Part shown: one piece after another, positions 36,763-48,107 of the stretch | Numbering within the stretch: the stretch's first letter is position 1 | Layout: each line of letters opens with the position of its first letter | Assembly: GCF_022842375.1 (NCBI RefSeq) | Contig: NZ_JALHPR010000023.1 | Span: 1 to 64,000 of the forward strand | Direction of reading: 5' to 3' | Length of the DNA stretch: 64,000 nucleotides | From: Elioraea sp. | GTDB taxonomy: Bacteria > Pseudomonadota > Alphaproteobacteria > Acetobacterales > Acetobacteraceae | Position numbers and translations under genes: made by a program | The notes under the pieces: generated by a model | What the model saw: only the letters and a program-made list of their open reading frames with translations | Database searches by the model: none | What the model was told of the DNA's origin: nothing

Positions 36763-37548
36763 TCAAGCCTTTGGATGGACGCGCTTCGGCGCGGCCAGGC
36801 CAAGCTGCTCGCGCAGCACCTTGGGCGGCACCTCCTCCACCTGCCCGCGCGGCAGCAGGCCGAGCTGGAACGGCCCATAGGCGACGCGGATCAGCCGCAG
36901 CACGGGCAGGTCGAGATGCTCGAACACCCGCCGCACCTCGCGGTTCTTGCCCTCGCGCAGGGAGACGGTGAGCCAGGAGGCCTCGTTCTTGACGGCATCG
37001 AGACCTGCCTCGATCGGGCCGTAGCGGATGCCCTCGATCGTGATGCCCTTGCCCAGCGCGGCGAGGGAGGCGAGGTCGGGGCGCCCGTGGACGCGGATGC
37101 GGTAGCGGCGCACCCAGGCATTCTCCGGATGCTCGAGCTGCCGCGCCAGCCCGCCATCCGTCGTCAGCAGGAGCAGCCCCTCCGAGCCCATGTCGAGCCG
37201 GCCGACGGAGACGACCCGCGGCATGTCCTCGGGCATCTTCTCGAACACGGTCGGGCGGCCCTCCGGGTCGCGGGCGGTGACGAGCAGCCCCTTCGGCTTG
37301 TGGTAGCGCCAGAGCCGCGCGCGGCCCGGCGGGTCGACCGGAACACGGTCGACCGTCACGGTGTCGCCCGGCTCGACCAGCACGGCCGGGTCTGCGAGCT
37401 TGCGGCCGTTGATGGCGATCCGCCCCTCGGCGATCATCCGCTCGGCGTCGCGGCGGCTGGCCACGCCCGCGCGGGCGAGCCATTTCGCAACCCGGTCGCC
37501 CGCCGTGCCGTCGGCAGCACCTTTCGGCGTGGTGCCGGCCCGCCTCAT
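36763..37548 (-). CDS. RluB/RsuA-family rRNA pseudouridine synthase
   Basis: 261 residues: an N-terminal S4 RNA-binding domain (RVAKWLARAGVASRRDAERMI...INGRKL), then the catalytic domain with VVSVGRLDMGSEGLLLLT, containing the active-site aspartate, and GKNREVRRVFEHLDLPVLRLIRV. This places it with RluB/RsuA/RluE enzymes. RluB (23S rRNA U2605) is the likeliest because of the S4 domain and the closing KVLREQLGL segment. It is upstream of rsmD on the same strand. Confidence 0.88.
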   Translation of the reverse strand: MRRAGTTPKGAADGTAGDRVAKWLARAGVASRRDAERMIAEGRIAINGRKLADPAVLVEPGDTVTVDRVPVDPPGRARLWRYHKPKGLLVTARDPEGRPTVFEKMPEDMPRVVSVGRLDMGSEGLLLLTTDGGLARQLEHPENAWVRRYRIRVHGRPDLASLAALGKGITIEGIRYGPIEAGLDAVKNEASWLTVSLREGKNREVRRVFEHLDLPVLRLIRVAYGPFQLGLLPRGQVEEVPPKVLREQLGLAAPKRVHPKA

Positions 37549-37603
37549 GGCCCTGCCTTCCTCATCGGTTGCCTGTTTCCATCATGGATGTGATGTAGCG
37601 CGG

Positions 37604-38059
37604 ATGGACGGAGCGCACGAGACGCCGATGCAGCGAGCCCTGGCCGAGGCGAGGGCGGCGGCCTCGCGCGGCGAGGTGCCGGTGGGCGCGGTCGTGCTCG
37701 GGCCCGACGGCCGAGTGCTCGCCGCTGCCGGAAACCGCGTCGAGGAGCTGTCGGACCCGACGGCGCATGCCGAGATCCTGGCCCTTCGCGCCGCCGCGAC
37801 GCTCAGGGGTGAGCCGCGCCTGCCCGATTGCGACCTCGTGGTGACGCTGGAGCCCTGCCCGATGTGCGCCGCGGCGATCGCGCTGTTCCGCGTCCGCCGG
37901 CTGGTGTTCGGCGCCTATGACCCGAAGGGCGGCGGCGTCGAGCATGGGCCGCGCGTGTTCTCGCATCCCACCTGCCACCACCGCCCGGAGATCGTGGGCG
38001 GGGTGGCGGAGGGGGAGGCCGCAGCGCTGCTCAGGGACTTCTTCGCCGCGCGGCGATGA
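37604..38059 (+). CDS. tadA: tRNA-specific adenosine deaminase TadA
   Basis: 151 residues. Zinc and catalytic motifs are HAE (H55, E57 in PTAHAEILALR) and PCPMC (C85, C88 in TLEPCPMCAAAI). FGAYDPKGGGVEHGPRVF and HHRPEIVGGV complete the TadA pattern. It converts A34 to inosine in tRNA-Arg(ACG). ATG 37604 is the first start compatible with the domain. It diverges from the pseudouridine synthase gene over 55 bases. Confidence 0.93.
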   Translation: MDGAHETPMQRALAEARAAASRGEVPVGAVVLGPDGRVLAAAGNRVEELSDPTAHAEILALRAAATLRGEPRLPDCDLVVTLEPCPMCAAAIALFRVRRLVFGAYDPKGGGVEHGPRVFSHPTCHHRPEIVGGVAEGEAAALLRDFFAARR

Positions 38060-38066
38060 GCCTGGC

Positions 38067-38267
38067 TCAGCTTGCCTTGCGCAGCACGTCGTTCGCGATG
38101 TCGCGCTGGTCGATCTCGTAGATGAGGGTGCGGCCAGGACCCTTGCGGTCAGGCCAGATGGTCGGCGCCTGCGTCGCGAGCAGGGCCAGGGTGCGCACGC
38201 AGGGAACGGGCTCGGCTGTGCCCGTGGGGTCGTGGATGAACATCACGATGCGCTCGGACGATCGCAT
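38067..38267 (-). CDS. small hypothetical protein, 66 residues
   Basis: MRSSERIVMFIHDPTGTAEP...TLIYEIDQRDIANDVLRKAS: a soluble 66-residue protein of unknown family. GGAG lies nine bases before ATG 38267, and codon use looks coding. It converges on tadA with a seven-base gap. No further clue to function. Confidence 0.6.
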   Translation of the reverse strand: MRSSERIVMFIHDPTGTAEPVPCVRTLALLATQAPTIWPDRKGPGRTLIYEIDQRDIANDVLRKAS

Positions 38268-38399
38268 GGCAAAGACTCCGGGGATGCGGGGTTGTCGTTG
38301 CCGGGGTGTCTAGACGATGGCGTGCCCTGTGGAGGAGCGCGAACGTTGCGTGTCAGGCATGTTACAGTAGGCGAGTCATCCCCGAATTTGACGCAGATT

Positions 38400-38427
38400 A
38401 CGGGAAGTCGTTGCGTTCGCTTCCCGT
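38400..38427 (-). terminator. stem-loop downstream of the Bug gene, probable terminator
   Basis: ACGGGAAG (38400-38407) pairs perfectly with CTTCCCGT (38420-38427) across a 12-base loop, 14 bases past the stop of the gene at 38442. There is no clear T-run on the minus strand, so it may only protect the 3' end. Confidence 0.5.
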
Positions 38428-38441
38428 ATGCCGCGAAGTGG

Positions 38442-39428
38442 CTACAGCTTCAGCCCCAGCCGCCGCACCATAGCCGATTCCTCCTCGTTCTGCTTCGCGG
38501 CGAAAGCCGTGTAGGCGGCGCTGTCGAGATACCAGGGGGACATGTCGAACCGCGCGAGGATCGCTGCGTGGGCAGGATCGTCGATCGCCCGGCGGAAGGC
38601 GTCGTCCAGCACCTTCACCACGGCCGGGGCCATCCCCTTCGGCCCGGCGAACCCGTAGGGCGAGGCTGAGACGATCTCGTAGCCGAGCTCCTTCAGCGTC
38701 GGCGTGTCGGGGAAGTTCCGCGCCCGCTCCGCCCCCCAGGTGACGAGGAGGCGCAACCGTCCGTCCTTCACCAGCTGCGCCCAGCCGGAGCTGTCGGCCG
38801 TCGCCATCACCGTGCCGGCGAGCAGGGCTGTCTGGTTCTCGGCCACGCCGCGGAAGGGTACGTGCAGGAACTCGACGCCGACCTTCTGGGCCAGTTGCTC
38901 CATCGTGATGTGCAGCGAGGTGCCCACCCCCGGCGTGCCATAGGTGAGCTTGCCCGGGTTCGCCTTCGCCCAGGCCATCATCTCGGGGAAGGTGGCGAAC
39001 GGGCTGTCGGCGCGGACGACGATGCCGAACAGATAGCCGGTGATATGGCTGACATAGGTGAAATCGGTCAGCGGGTTCCAGCCTGGGGTCGCCTGCATCG
39101 AGGGGAAGCGGAAGACGCTGATCGGCATCTGCGCCAGGGTGTAGCCGTCAGGCCGCGCCTGCAACAGATGCGTCGCCCCAAGCGTGCCACCGGCACCGGG
39201 GCGGTTCTCCACCACCATGGGCTGGCCGAGCAGCTTGCCGGCGGCTTCGGCGAGGCTGCGCATCTGCAGGTCGGTCGATCCGCCGGCCGTCCACGGGCAG
39301 ATGAGGCGGATCGGGCGGTCGGGGAAGGTGGCGGCCCGCAGCGTCGCGGGGGCGAACGCTGCAGGCGCGGCAAGCAGCGCGCCGGCGCCCATGAGCGCAG
39401 CACGGCGTGTGGTGCGGAATGCGGTCAT
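38442..39428 (-). CDS. Bug/TctC family periplasmic binding protein, solitary
   Basis: 328 residues. The signal sequence has twin arginines (TTRRAALMGAGALLAAPAAFA), so Tat export is possible. The mature part begins FPDRPIRLICPWTAGGSTDLQMRSLAEAAG, then PMVVENRPGAGGTLGATHLLQ, LHVPFRGVAENQTALLAGTV and SPYGFAGPKGMAPAVVKVLDDAF, the Bug landmarks. It binds an unknown carboxylate. No TctAB or enzyme gene is adjacent; it sits downstream of ctaG on the same strand with an 81-base gap. Confidence 0.92.
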   Translation of the reverse strand: MTAFRTTRRAALMGAGALLAAPAAFAPATLRAATFPDRPIRLICPWTAGGSTDLQMRSLAEAAGKLLGQPMVVENRPGAGGTLGATHLLQARPDGYTLAQMPISVFRFPSMQATPGWNPLTDFTYVSHITGYLFGIVVRADSPFATFPEMMAWAKANPGKLTYGTPGVGTSLHITMEQLAQKVGVEFLHVPFRGVAENQTALLAGTVMATADSSGWAQLVKDGRLRLLVTWGAERARNFPDTPTLKELGYEIVSASPYGFAGPKGMAPAVVKVLDDAFRRAIDDPAHAAILARFDMSPWYLDSAAYTAFAAKQNEEESAMVRRLGLKL

Positions 39429-39509
39429 CGGTATCCTCCCGTCGCGCCTGGGTCTCTGCCTGGCGTCATGCAGGAGTGTGGCGGCAGCGAACCTGCCGCC
39501 GCAAGCGCC

Positions 39510-40118
39510 TCAGCGCGTCCTGGAGGGTCCAGGTGCGGTGTTCGGCGTAAAGCCGCCGACATGCGGGCCGGCCGAGGCCATCGCTCCCGCCTTCTCGGCA
39601 TCGTGGGCCGAGCGGAAGAAGCTGTAGCTGATCGTGATGACGCGAAGGTCGCGCGTATTGGGGTTGTCGAACATCTTGGGGTCGATCCAGAAGGCGAGCG
39701 GCATCTCGACCTGCTGGCCTGGCTGGAGCGTCTGCTCGGTGAAGCAGAAGCAGGCGATCTTGTTGAAGAAGGGCGCCGCCTTCTCGGGTGTCACGTTGTA
39801 GGTGCTGATGCCCGTCACGGGCCCCGGCGAGTCGTTGCGGGCGGTATAGAAGGCGAGCCCCTCCTCCGCCCCGTGCAGCGTCACGGCACGCTGCGCCGGC
39901 CGGAACGTCCACGGCATCCCGGACTGGACATTGGCGACGAACTCGACGCGGATCGTCCGGGCATCCTGGGTAGCGGGAACGTTCGCGTTGATCATCGGCG
40001 TGCCGCCGAAGCCGGTGACACGGCAGAACAGGTCATAGAGCGGGACGGCGGCGAACGAGAGCCCGACCATGCCGGCGACAACGCCAGCGAGGCTCAGCGC
40101 GACGGTGCGGTTGCGGAT
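39510..40118 (-). CDS. ctaG: cytochrome c oxidase assembly protein CtaG (Cox11)
   Basis: A membrane-anchored copper chaperone that delivers Cu(B) to CoxA. Visible are AAVPLYDLFCRVTGFGGTP, the conserved copper pair CFCF in FFNKIACFCFTEQTLQPGQ, and MPLAFWIDPKM...ITISYSFF. Homologous sequence (RNRTVALSLAGVVAGMVGL) continues upstream of the only in-frame ATG (40070), which would cut the membrane anchor in half. ATC at 40118-40116 sits six bases after GGAGG and would give MRNRTVALSL, the usual N-terminus. I therefore place the start there (202 residues), overlapping the preceding small gene by 25 bases. Confidence 0.9.
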   Translation of the reverse strand: MRNRTVALSLAGVVAGMVGLSFAAVPLYDLFCRVTGFGGTPMINANVPATQDARTIRVEFVANVQSGMPWTFRPAQRAVTLHGAEEGLAFYTARNDSPGPVTGISTYNVTPEKAAPFFNKIACFCFTEQTLQPGQQVEMPLAFWIDPKMFDNPNTRDLRVITISYSFFRSAHDAEKAGAMASAGPHVGGFTPNTAPGPSRTR

Positions 40119-40435
40119 GGCGCCCCTCCCTGCGTCGGCATGGGAGGAACCGCGTTGCCGCCGGCAGGCCCGAGCGCGCCGGGCCGCGTCAGCGCCTGCG
40201 GGTCGCTCACCTGAGACATGCGGCTGATGGTCAACGCGAAGAACAGCACGATGAGGCCGAGCAGCACGGCGAGCATGACGCGGTTGCGGCTTTTCTGCCG
40301 CGCGCGGAGCGTTGCCGTCTGCTCGCGCGTAAGGTCGGGGCCGCGGCGGGCGGCCTGCGGGTCTGCCGGCCCGGCGGCGCGTCGCACGGGCCGGGAAGTC
40401 TGGGAACCAGCGGTCTCGTGCGTCGCCATCACCAT
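40094..40435 (-). CDS. small single-pass membrane protein of the oxidase cluster (CoxF-like)
   Basis: 113 residues: a charged N-terminus (PDLTREQTATLRARQKSRNR), one membrane helix (VMLAVLLGLIVLFFALTIS) and a proline/glycine-rich tail. Similar small proteins, called CoxF in some alphaproteobacteria, lie between ctaB and ctaG. The start ATG 40435 overlaps the ctaB stop (TGATG); an alternative is ATG 40429. Function unknown, presumably in oxidase assembly. Confidence 0.7.
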   Translation of the reverse strand: MVMATHETAGSQTSRPVRRAAGPADPQAARRGPDLTREQTATLRARQKSRNRVMLAVLLGLIVLFFALTISRMSQVSDPQALTRPGALGPAGGNAVPPMPTQGGAPSATAPSR

Positions 40436-41415
40436 CAGATGGGCAGGATGGCGGCGTTTACGAGGATCCGCTCGATCGCCAGCACCCCGAACAGGGCGAA
40501 CAGGTAGGTGATGGAGAAGCGGAACATCGCCTTTGCGGCAGCGTCCTTCACAAGGCTGACCCCCGCCTCGTCCTGCACCTCGCCGAGCACGGCGCGGGCA
40601 TGACGGAGGAAGTTGAGCCCGAGCAGCAGCGCCGCAGCCCCGTACAACCAGGAGGCGAAACCCATCGCGACAGGCACGAGCGTCAGCGGCACGAGCAGCA
40701 GCGTGTAGATCATCACCTGGCGCCGCGTCTCGCGGGCGCCGGCGACCACGGGCAGCATCGGCACGCCGGCCCGGGCATAGTCGGCATGGGCGAACAGCGA
40801 CAGCGCCCAGAAATGCGGCGGCGTCCAGAAGAAGATGATCGCGAAGAGCACGAGCGGCGCTGCCTCGACCGACCCCGTCGCCGCGGCCCAGCCGATCACC
40901 GGCGGGAATGCGCCGGCGGCACCGCCGATCACGATGTTCTGCGGCGTGCGCCGCTTCAGCCACATCGTGTAGACGAACACATAGAAGCCGATCGACAGCG
41001 CGAGGATGCCCGCCGCCACCCAGTTCGAGGCAAGCCCCATGAGCAGGACGGAGAACACCGCGAGCGTGATGCCGTAGCCCAGCGCCGCATCGGCGCTGAT
41101 GCGGCCAGCCGGGATCGGCCGCGTGGCGGTGCGCCGCATCACCGCATCGATGTCGCGGTCGTACCACATGTTGATCGCACCCGACGCCCCGGCGCCAATC
41201 GTGATCGCGAGGATCGCGGCGAAACCAAGCACCGGGTCCATCGGCACGGGGGCCACGATGAGCCCGACCAGGGCGGTGAAGACGACCAGCGTCATCACCC
41301 GCGGCTTCAGCAGGGTGAGCCAGTCACCGGGCAGGGAGCCGACGAGGGGATCGAACCTCTCGTCGCCCTCGCCCAGCGCCTTAGCGCGCGCCCCCGCGTC
41401 AGCCAGGTTTGCCAT
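40435..41415 (-). CDS. ctaB: protoheme IX farnesyltransferase (heme O synthase)
   Basis: 326 residues, about nine membrane segments. The prenyltransferase motif NMWYDRDIDAVMRRT (NxxxDxxxD), TRPIPAGRIS and the second motif YTMWLKRRTPQNIVIGGAAGAFPPVIGW are diagnostic. It farnesylates heme B for the oxidase. The gene is 21 bases downstream of coxA in the same operon. Confidence 0.95.
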   Translation of the reverse strand: MANLADAGARAKALGEGDERFDPLVGSLPGDWLTLLKPRVMTLVVFTALVGLIVAPVPMDPVLGFAAILAITIGAGASGAINMWYDRDIDAVMRRTATRPIPAGRISADAALGYGITLAVFSVLLMGLASNWVAAGILALSIGFYVFVYTMWLKRRTPQNIVIGGAAGAFPPVIGWAAATGSVEAAPLVLFAIIFFWTPPHFWALSLFAHADYARAGVPMLPVVAGARETRRQVMIYTLLLVPLTLVPVAMGFASWLYGAAALLLGLNFLRHARAVLGEVQDEAGVSLVKDAAAKAMFRFSITYLFALFGVLAIERILVNAAILPI

Positions 41416-41436
41416 GGCAGGGCCCCCGCACCCGCC

Positions 41437-44054
<2,618 letters not shown>

Positions 44055-44254
44055 TGTCTGACCTGTTCGAACCGGTTCACGTGTCCTCCGGCCGCGCGCC
44101 GCACAGCCAGGGCGTGTGCTGCACCGCAAAGGACGGCGCGATGTCTCGCGCGAACGCAGGCCGGGGTCAAGCATCCGATACGGTGCGGAGACGGCCCTGA
44201 CGTGACGACGGGCCGGAAGCTTGTCGCCTCGGCCCGCCGCCAATGCTGCACCCG

Positions 44255-44270
44255 CCGGGACGAATCCCGG
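44255..44270 (-). terminator. possible terminator after the TerC-family gene
   Basis: CCGGGA (44255-44260) and TCCCGG (44265-44270) form a perfect six-base stem with a CGAA tetraloop, 23 bases past the stop codon. No T-run follows on the minus strand, so the call is weak. The rest of the 239-base gap before coxB holds nothing recognised. Confidence 0.35.
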
Positions 44271-44293
44271 ATCACCCGTCTCTCAGCCTTCGT

Positions 44294-45328
44294 TCAGCCG
44301 TCGCCCTGCTTTTTCTTGCCGCCGGAAAACGGCACCCAGCCCTGCCAGGCGTGCTTGGCTCGCACCATCGGCCCTTCCTCGGCGGTCTTGACCAGGCTCA
44401 GGATGATCGAGCCGCCGATCAGCGCCGCGGTGATGCCGAGTGCCACCTCGACCGGCAGGAACTTCTCGCCCCAGCCATTCGCCTTCCAGATGTAGTTGCC
44501 GATCATCTTCACGCCGACGACCATGAGCACGATCGACAGACCGTACTTGAGGTAGTGGAACCGGTGGATGACGCCGGCGAGCGCGAAGTACATGGCGCGC
44601 AGGCCGAGGATCGCGAAGACGTTGGCCGTGTAGACGATGAACGGGTCGGACGTGATGGCGAAGATCGCCGGAATGCTGTCGAGCGCGAAGACGAGATCGG
44701 TCGTCTCGATCAGGATCAGTACCAGTGCGAGCGGGGTCATGAACAAGACGCCGTCGCGGCGGACAAAGAAGTGGTCCTTCTCGTAGGTTTCGGTCACCCG
44801 GTACTTCGACTTCATCCAAACAAGCAGGCGATTGTTGTCGAGGTCAGGCTCGGCATCCACGGCCTTCAGCATCTTGTAGCCGCTGAAGATCAGGAACGCG
44901 CCGAACAGCAGCATGATCCACTGGAAATTGTTGATCAGGGCCGAGCCGACGAGGATCAGCGTGCCGCGCATCACCAGCGCACCGACGATGCCCCAGAACA
45001 GCACCCTGTGCTGCACCTGCGCCGGCACCTGGAAATGGCTGAAGATCAGGACGAAGACGAAGATGTTGTCGACCGAGAGCGACCACTCGATCAGGTAGCC
45101 GGTCAGGAACTCGAACCCCTTCCGGCTGCGTTCCTCGGGCGTCTCGCCATAGAAGGCGAACACGCCGGCGGCGAAGATCATGGCGAGGATGAAGAATGCG
45201 CCGGAGCGGTACAGCGCCTCCTTCACCGGGATGGGCCGATCGCGCTTGGTCAGGACGCCGAGGTCGAGCAGCAGCAAAAGCAGGATGAACGCGTTGAATG
45301 CGATCCAGAACCACAACGGTGCCGACAC
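44294..45328 (-). CDS. TerC family integral membrane protein (Alx-like)
   Basis: 344 residues, about nine membrane segments. Signatures are LIEWSLSVDNIFVFVLIFSHFQVP (with the SxDN acid motif) and LIETTDLVFALDSIPAIFAITSDPFIVYTANVFAILGLRAMYFAL. Alx/TerC proteins export manganese or help load metal into secreted enzymes. The open frame extends to 45550, but GTG 45328 (MSAPLWFWIAFNAF) has GGAGG six bases upstream and gives the normal TerC N-terminus. The end KKKQGDG is basic. Confidence 0.88.
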   Translation of the reverse strand: MSAPLWFWIAFNAFILLLLLLDLGVLTKRDRPIPVKEALYRSGAFFILAMIFAAGVFAFYGETPEERSRKGFEFLTGYLIEWSLSVDNIFVFVLIFSHFQVPAQVQHRVLFWGIVGALVMRGTLILVGSALINNFQWIMLLFGAFLIFSGYKMLKAVDAEPDLDNNRLLVWMKSKYRVTETYEKDHFFVRRDGVLFMTPLALVLILIETTDLVFALDSIPAIFAITSDPFIVYTANVFAILGLRAMYFALAGVIHRFHYLKYGLSIVLMVVGVKMIGNYIWKANGWGEKFLPVEVALGITAALIGGSIILSLVKTAEEGPMVRAKHAWQGWVPFSGGKKKQGDG

Positions 45329-45650
45329 GAAGAGCCTCCACGACAGCGCCGCAACGCCATATGACCAAAAGCGGGGACTGCCCCACGGCACGGGGCCCCC
45401 GCCAGAAGGTCCGACATCGCGGTTGCCGGGAACGGCCTGGGCGCAGTGCGGCCGTACCGGACCCTCCCGCCAGAGGGGCCCGGACCCAAGCAGCGGGACG
45501 TAACGAAAGGCCGGGCCCGATGCAACCCCCGCATCGGACTGGAGATGCACTTTGCCGGGGGGTTCCTTTGCGTTAGTGTCCCCCCCACATCAGGGACAGG
45601 CCGGGGCGACCCGGTCACCGGAACAAACGCGCGGGACGGACGCAGGCACC
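45329..45650. other. 322-bp divergent gap between the TerC-family gene and tatA
   Basis: No gene supported. The minus strand is very GC-rich and can form several hairpins (for example GGGTCCGG near 45475 with CCGGACC near 45460), so the TerC mRNA may have a structured leader. TerC/Alx genes elsewhere carry yybP-ykoY manganese riboswitches, but I did not find that consensus here. Confidence 0.4.
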
Positions 45651-45896
45651 ATGGGATCCTTCAGCATCTGGCACTGGCTCGTGGTGCTTCTGGTCATCCT
45701 GCTGCTGTTCGGCAGCGGCAAGATCAGCGGCCTGATGGGCGACCTGGCGAAGGGCATCAAGTCCTTCAAGCAGAACATCAAGGAAGACGAGAAGCCCGAG
45801 GGCACGGCCGAGCAGAAGCCGGCCGGCAGCATCGCGGGCCCGGACGCGCAGGCAACGGCCCGCACGACCGAGACGTCCTCCGCCCCGCGCGGCTGA
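45651..45896 (+). CDS. tatA: Sec-independent protein translocase TatA
   Basis: 81 residues: a short N-terminus MGSFSIWHW, one membrane helix [16 protein letters not shown], then the amphipathic helix [21 protein letters not shown] and a polar tail. This is the TatA pattern, with the FG hinge after the helix. TatA oligomers form the pore for folded twin-arginine substrates. No tatB or tatC gene is adjacent. Confidence 0.93.
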   Translation: MGSFSIWHWLVVLLVILLLFGSGKISGLMGDLAKGIKSFKQNIKEDEKPEGTAEQKPAGSIAGPDAQATARTTETSSAPRG

Positions 45897-46054
45897 AGCA
45901 GCCTCGGCGAAGGCAGGCTGCCGGCTGCGTTGCGCAACGGCAGGTTCCGCTCCTAATCTGCCTCAGGTGAACATAGGGTAGCGGCGCACGCGTCATCGTG
46001 CGCCGCCGCGAATGCCGGGACAGAAGATCCGGGCAAGCGCTGCAAGGGGGGCGG

Positions 46055-48097
46055 ATGAGGAGCGAGACGTCCGAAGGCGGGGGGCCTGCTCGCGTGCCGC
46101 ATGGCGGTAGCGGCGGGCCGGTGCACGACACCATCAGTGCCGAAGAGGCAGCGCGCATCGAGGACATGGAGTTCGCCTCGAGCCGTCGCACATTGTCGGG
46201 TCCCATCGGCATCGCGCTTCGCTGGTTCGGCATCATCTTCGTCGGCTTCCATCTCTGGACGCTGCTCGTCGCGCCAGTGGACCCGCTGATCGCGCGCGCC
46301 ATCCATGTATTTGCCGGCGCCGCGATCGGGCTCGCCACCTTCGCGGCCAGCACCCGCACGCGGCTAGACCGGATCGCCTGGTACGACTGGCTGATGATGG
46401 CGGCCTCGATCGCCGTGATATTCCACTTCGCGCTCGATTCCGACGGCATCGAGATGCGGTCCTTCATGGGGCCGAACAACCGCGACACGGTGGTCGGCCT
46501 CGCCGCGATCCTGCTGCTGCTCGAGTTCACGCGGCGCACGGCCGGCCTCGCGATGCCCATCATCGCGTGCGTGTTCATGGCCTACATCTTCGTCGGCCCC
46601 TGGCTCCCCGGCGCGCTCTTCCACCGTGGCGTTCCCTGGCGCGAGGCGGTGAACTTCATCGCCGGCACCGAAGGCATCTTCGGCATCACCACCTCGGTGT
46701 CGGCGACGTTCATCATCATGTTCGTCACCTTCGCCGCCTTCCTGCAGACCTCGAAGGCGGGCGACTACTTCAACGACCTCGCGATGTCCCTCGTCGGCTG
46801 GGCACGCGGCGGGCCGGCGAAGGTCGCGGTCATCTCGTCGTTCATGTTCGGCACGGTCTCGGGAAGCTCGGTGGCGAACGTGGTCGCCTCCGGCACCTTC
46901 ACCATCCCGATGATGAAGCGCGCCGGCTACGACGCCGACACCGCCGGCGCGGTCGAGGCGACCGCCTCGACGGGCGGGCAGATCGCCCCACCCGTGATGG
47001 GTGCGGGGGCATTCATCATGGCCGAGGTGCTCGGTCGCCCCTACCAGGAGATCCTGATCGCCGGGATCATTCCGGCGCTGCTCTACTACCTCGCCTGCTA
47101 TACCCACGCTGACCTGCATGCGCTGAAGGCGAAGCTGCGCGGCCTGCCGCGCGACGAGCTGCCGCCGCTGCTGCCGCTGCTGAAGCGCCTCTACCTGTTC
47201 TCGCCGCTCGTCATCCTCATCGTCGTGCTGCTCTCGGGCTACTCGCCGTTCCGCGCGGCCGGCCTCGGCATCGCAGCGACCCTCGTGATCATGGCCGTGA
47301 CGTTCCTGCTGCATCGCCTCGTGGTGCAGCGGCAGAACCCGTTCGGTGCCCTGGCCGGCGCCGCAGGCCAACTCGTCCAGGCGATCGCCGATGCGCTTGC
47401 GATCGGCGCGCGCGAGGCGCTGCAGCTGATCGCCGTCTGCGCCACGGCCGGCATCGTCGCCGGTGTGATCGGCCTGACCGGCATCGGCGGCCGCTTCGCC
47501 TCGATCCTGCTCGCGCTCGGCGGCGACATTCCCCTGCTGGCCATGACCTTCGCCGCGGTCGTGGCCCTGATCCTCGGCATGGGCGTGCCGACCACGGCGG
47601 CCTACGCCATCGCCGCCGCGGTGGTGGCACCTGGGCTGATCCGCATGGGCGTGCCTCCGCTCGTCGCGCACATGTTCATCTTCTACTACGCGGTGCTCTC
47701 GGCCATCACGCCGCCGGTCGCGCTCGCCTCGTTCGCAGCGGCCGGCCTGGCGCGAGGAAGTCTCTGGGGCACCAGCCTGAAGGCGCTGAAATTCGGCATG
47801 GCGACCTTCCTCGTGCCCTACATGTTCTTCCTCAACCCGGTGCTGCTCGCCCAGGGGCCGTTGATCGAGATCCTGCAGGCCTTTGCCACGGCGGCGCTTG
47901 GTGTCGTGCTGCTCGCCTTCGCCACGGAGGGATATATGGCCGGCAGGCTCGCCTTGCCGCTCCGGCTGCTGGCGGGCGTGGCGGCGGTGCTGTGCATCGT
48001 GCCTGAGGGCGTGACGGACCTCCTGGGCGTCGCGCTCGGGGCCGGCCTCTATCTCTGGCAGCGGCGGGCTGCCGGGCGCGCTGCCGTGGCCGGCTGA
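46055..48097 (+). CDS. TRAP transporter fused permease (DctQM fusion)
   Basis: 680 residues, about 16-18 membrane segments: an N-terminal DctQ-like part (about residues 40-190) fused to a DctM-like part with FGTVSGSSVANVVASGTFTIPMMKR, EATASTGGQIAPPVMGAGAF and VALILGMGVPTTAAYAIAAAV. Fused permeases usually work with a TAXI-type binding protein, but none is adjacent. ATG 46055 follows AAGGGGGG by four bases. It stands between tatA and the ExoD-like gene. Confidence 0.92.
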   Translation: MRSETSEGGGPARVPHGGSGGPVHDTISAEEAARIEDMEFASSRRTLSGPIGIALRWFGIIFVGFHLWTLLVAPVDPLIARAIHVFAGAAIGLATFAASTRTRLDRIAWYDWLMMAASIAVIFHFALDSDGIEMRSFMGPNNRDTVVGLAAILLLLEFTRRTAGLAMPIIACVFMAYIFVGPWLPGALFHRGVPWREAVNFIAGTEGIFGITTSVSATFIIMFVTFAAFLQTSKAGDYFNDLAMSLVGWARGGPAKVAVISSFMFGTVSGSSVANVVASGTFTIPMMKRAGYDADTAGAVEATASTGGQIAPPVMGAGAFIMAEVLGRPYQEILIAGIIPALLYYLACYTHADLHALKAKLRGLPRDELPPLLPLLKRLYLFSPLVILIVVLLSGYSPFRAAGLGIAATLVIMAVTFLLHRLVVQRQNPFGALAGAAGQLVQAIADALAIGAREALQLIAVCATAGIVAGVIGLTGIGGRFASILLALGGDIPLLAMTFAAVVALILGMGVPTTAAYAIAAAVVAPGLIRMGVPPLVAHMFIFYYAVLSAITPPVALASFAAAGLARGSLWGTSLKALKFGMATFLVPYMFFLNPVLLAQGPLIEILQAFATAALGVVLLAFATEGYMAGRLALPLRLLAGVAAVLCIVPEGVTDLLGVALGAGLYLWQRRAAGRAAVAG

Positions 48098-48107
48098 CGC
48101 CGGCGCG

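Noticed and set aside
45340-45540. yybP-ykoY manganese riboswitch ahead of the TerC-family gene
   Set aside because: The conserved GGGGAG and CAACA-type elements could not be found; only generic GC-rich hairpins are present.
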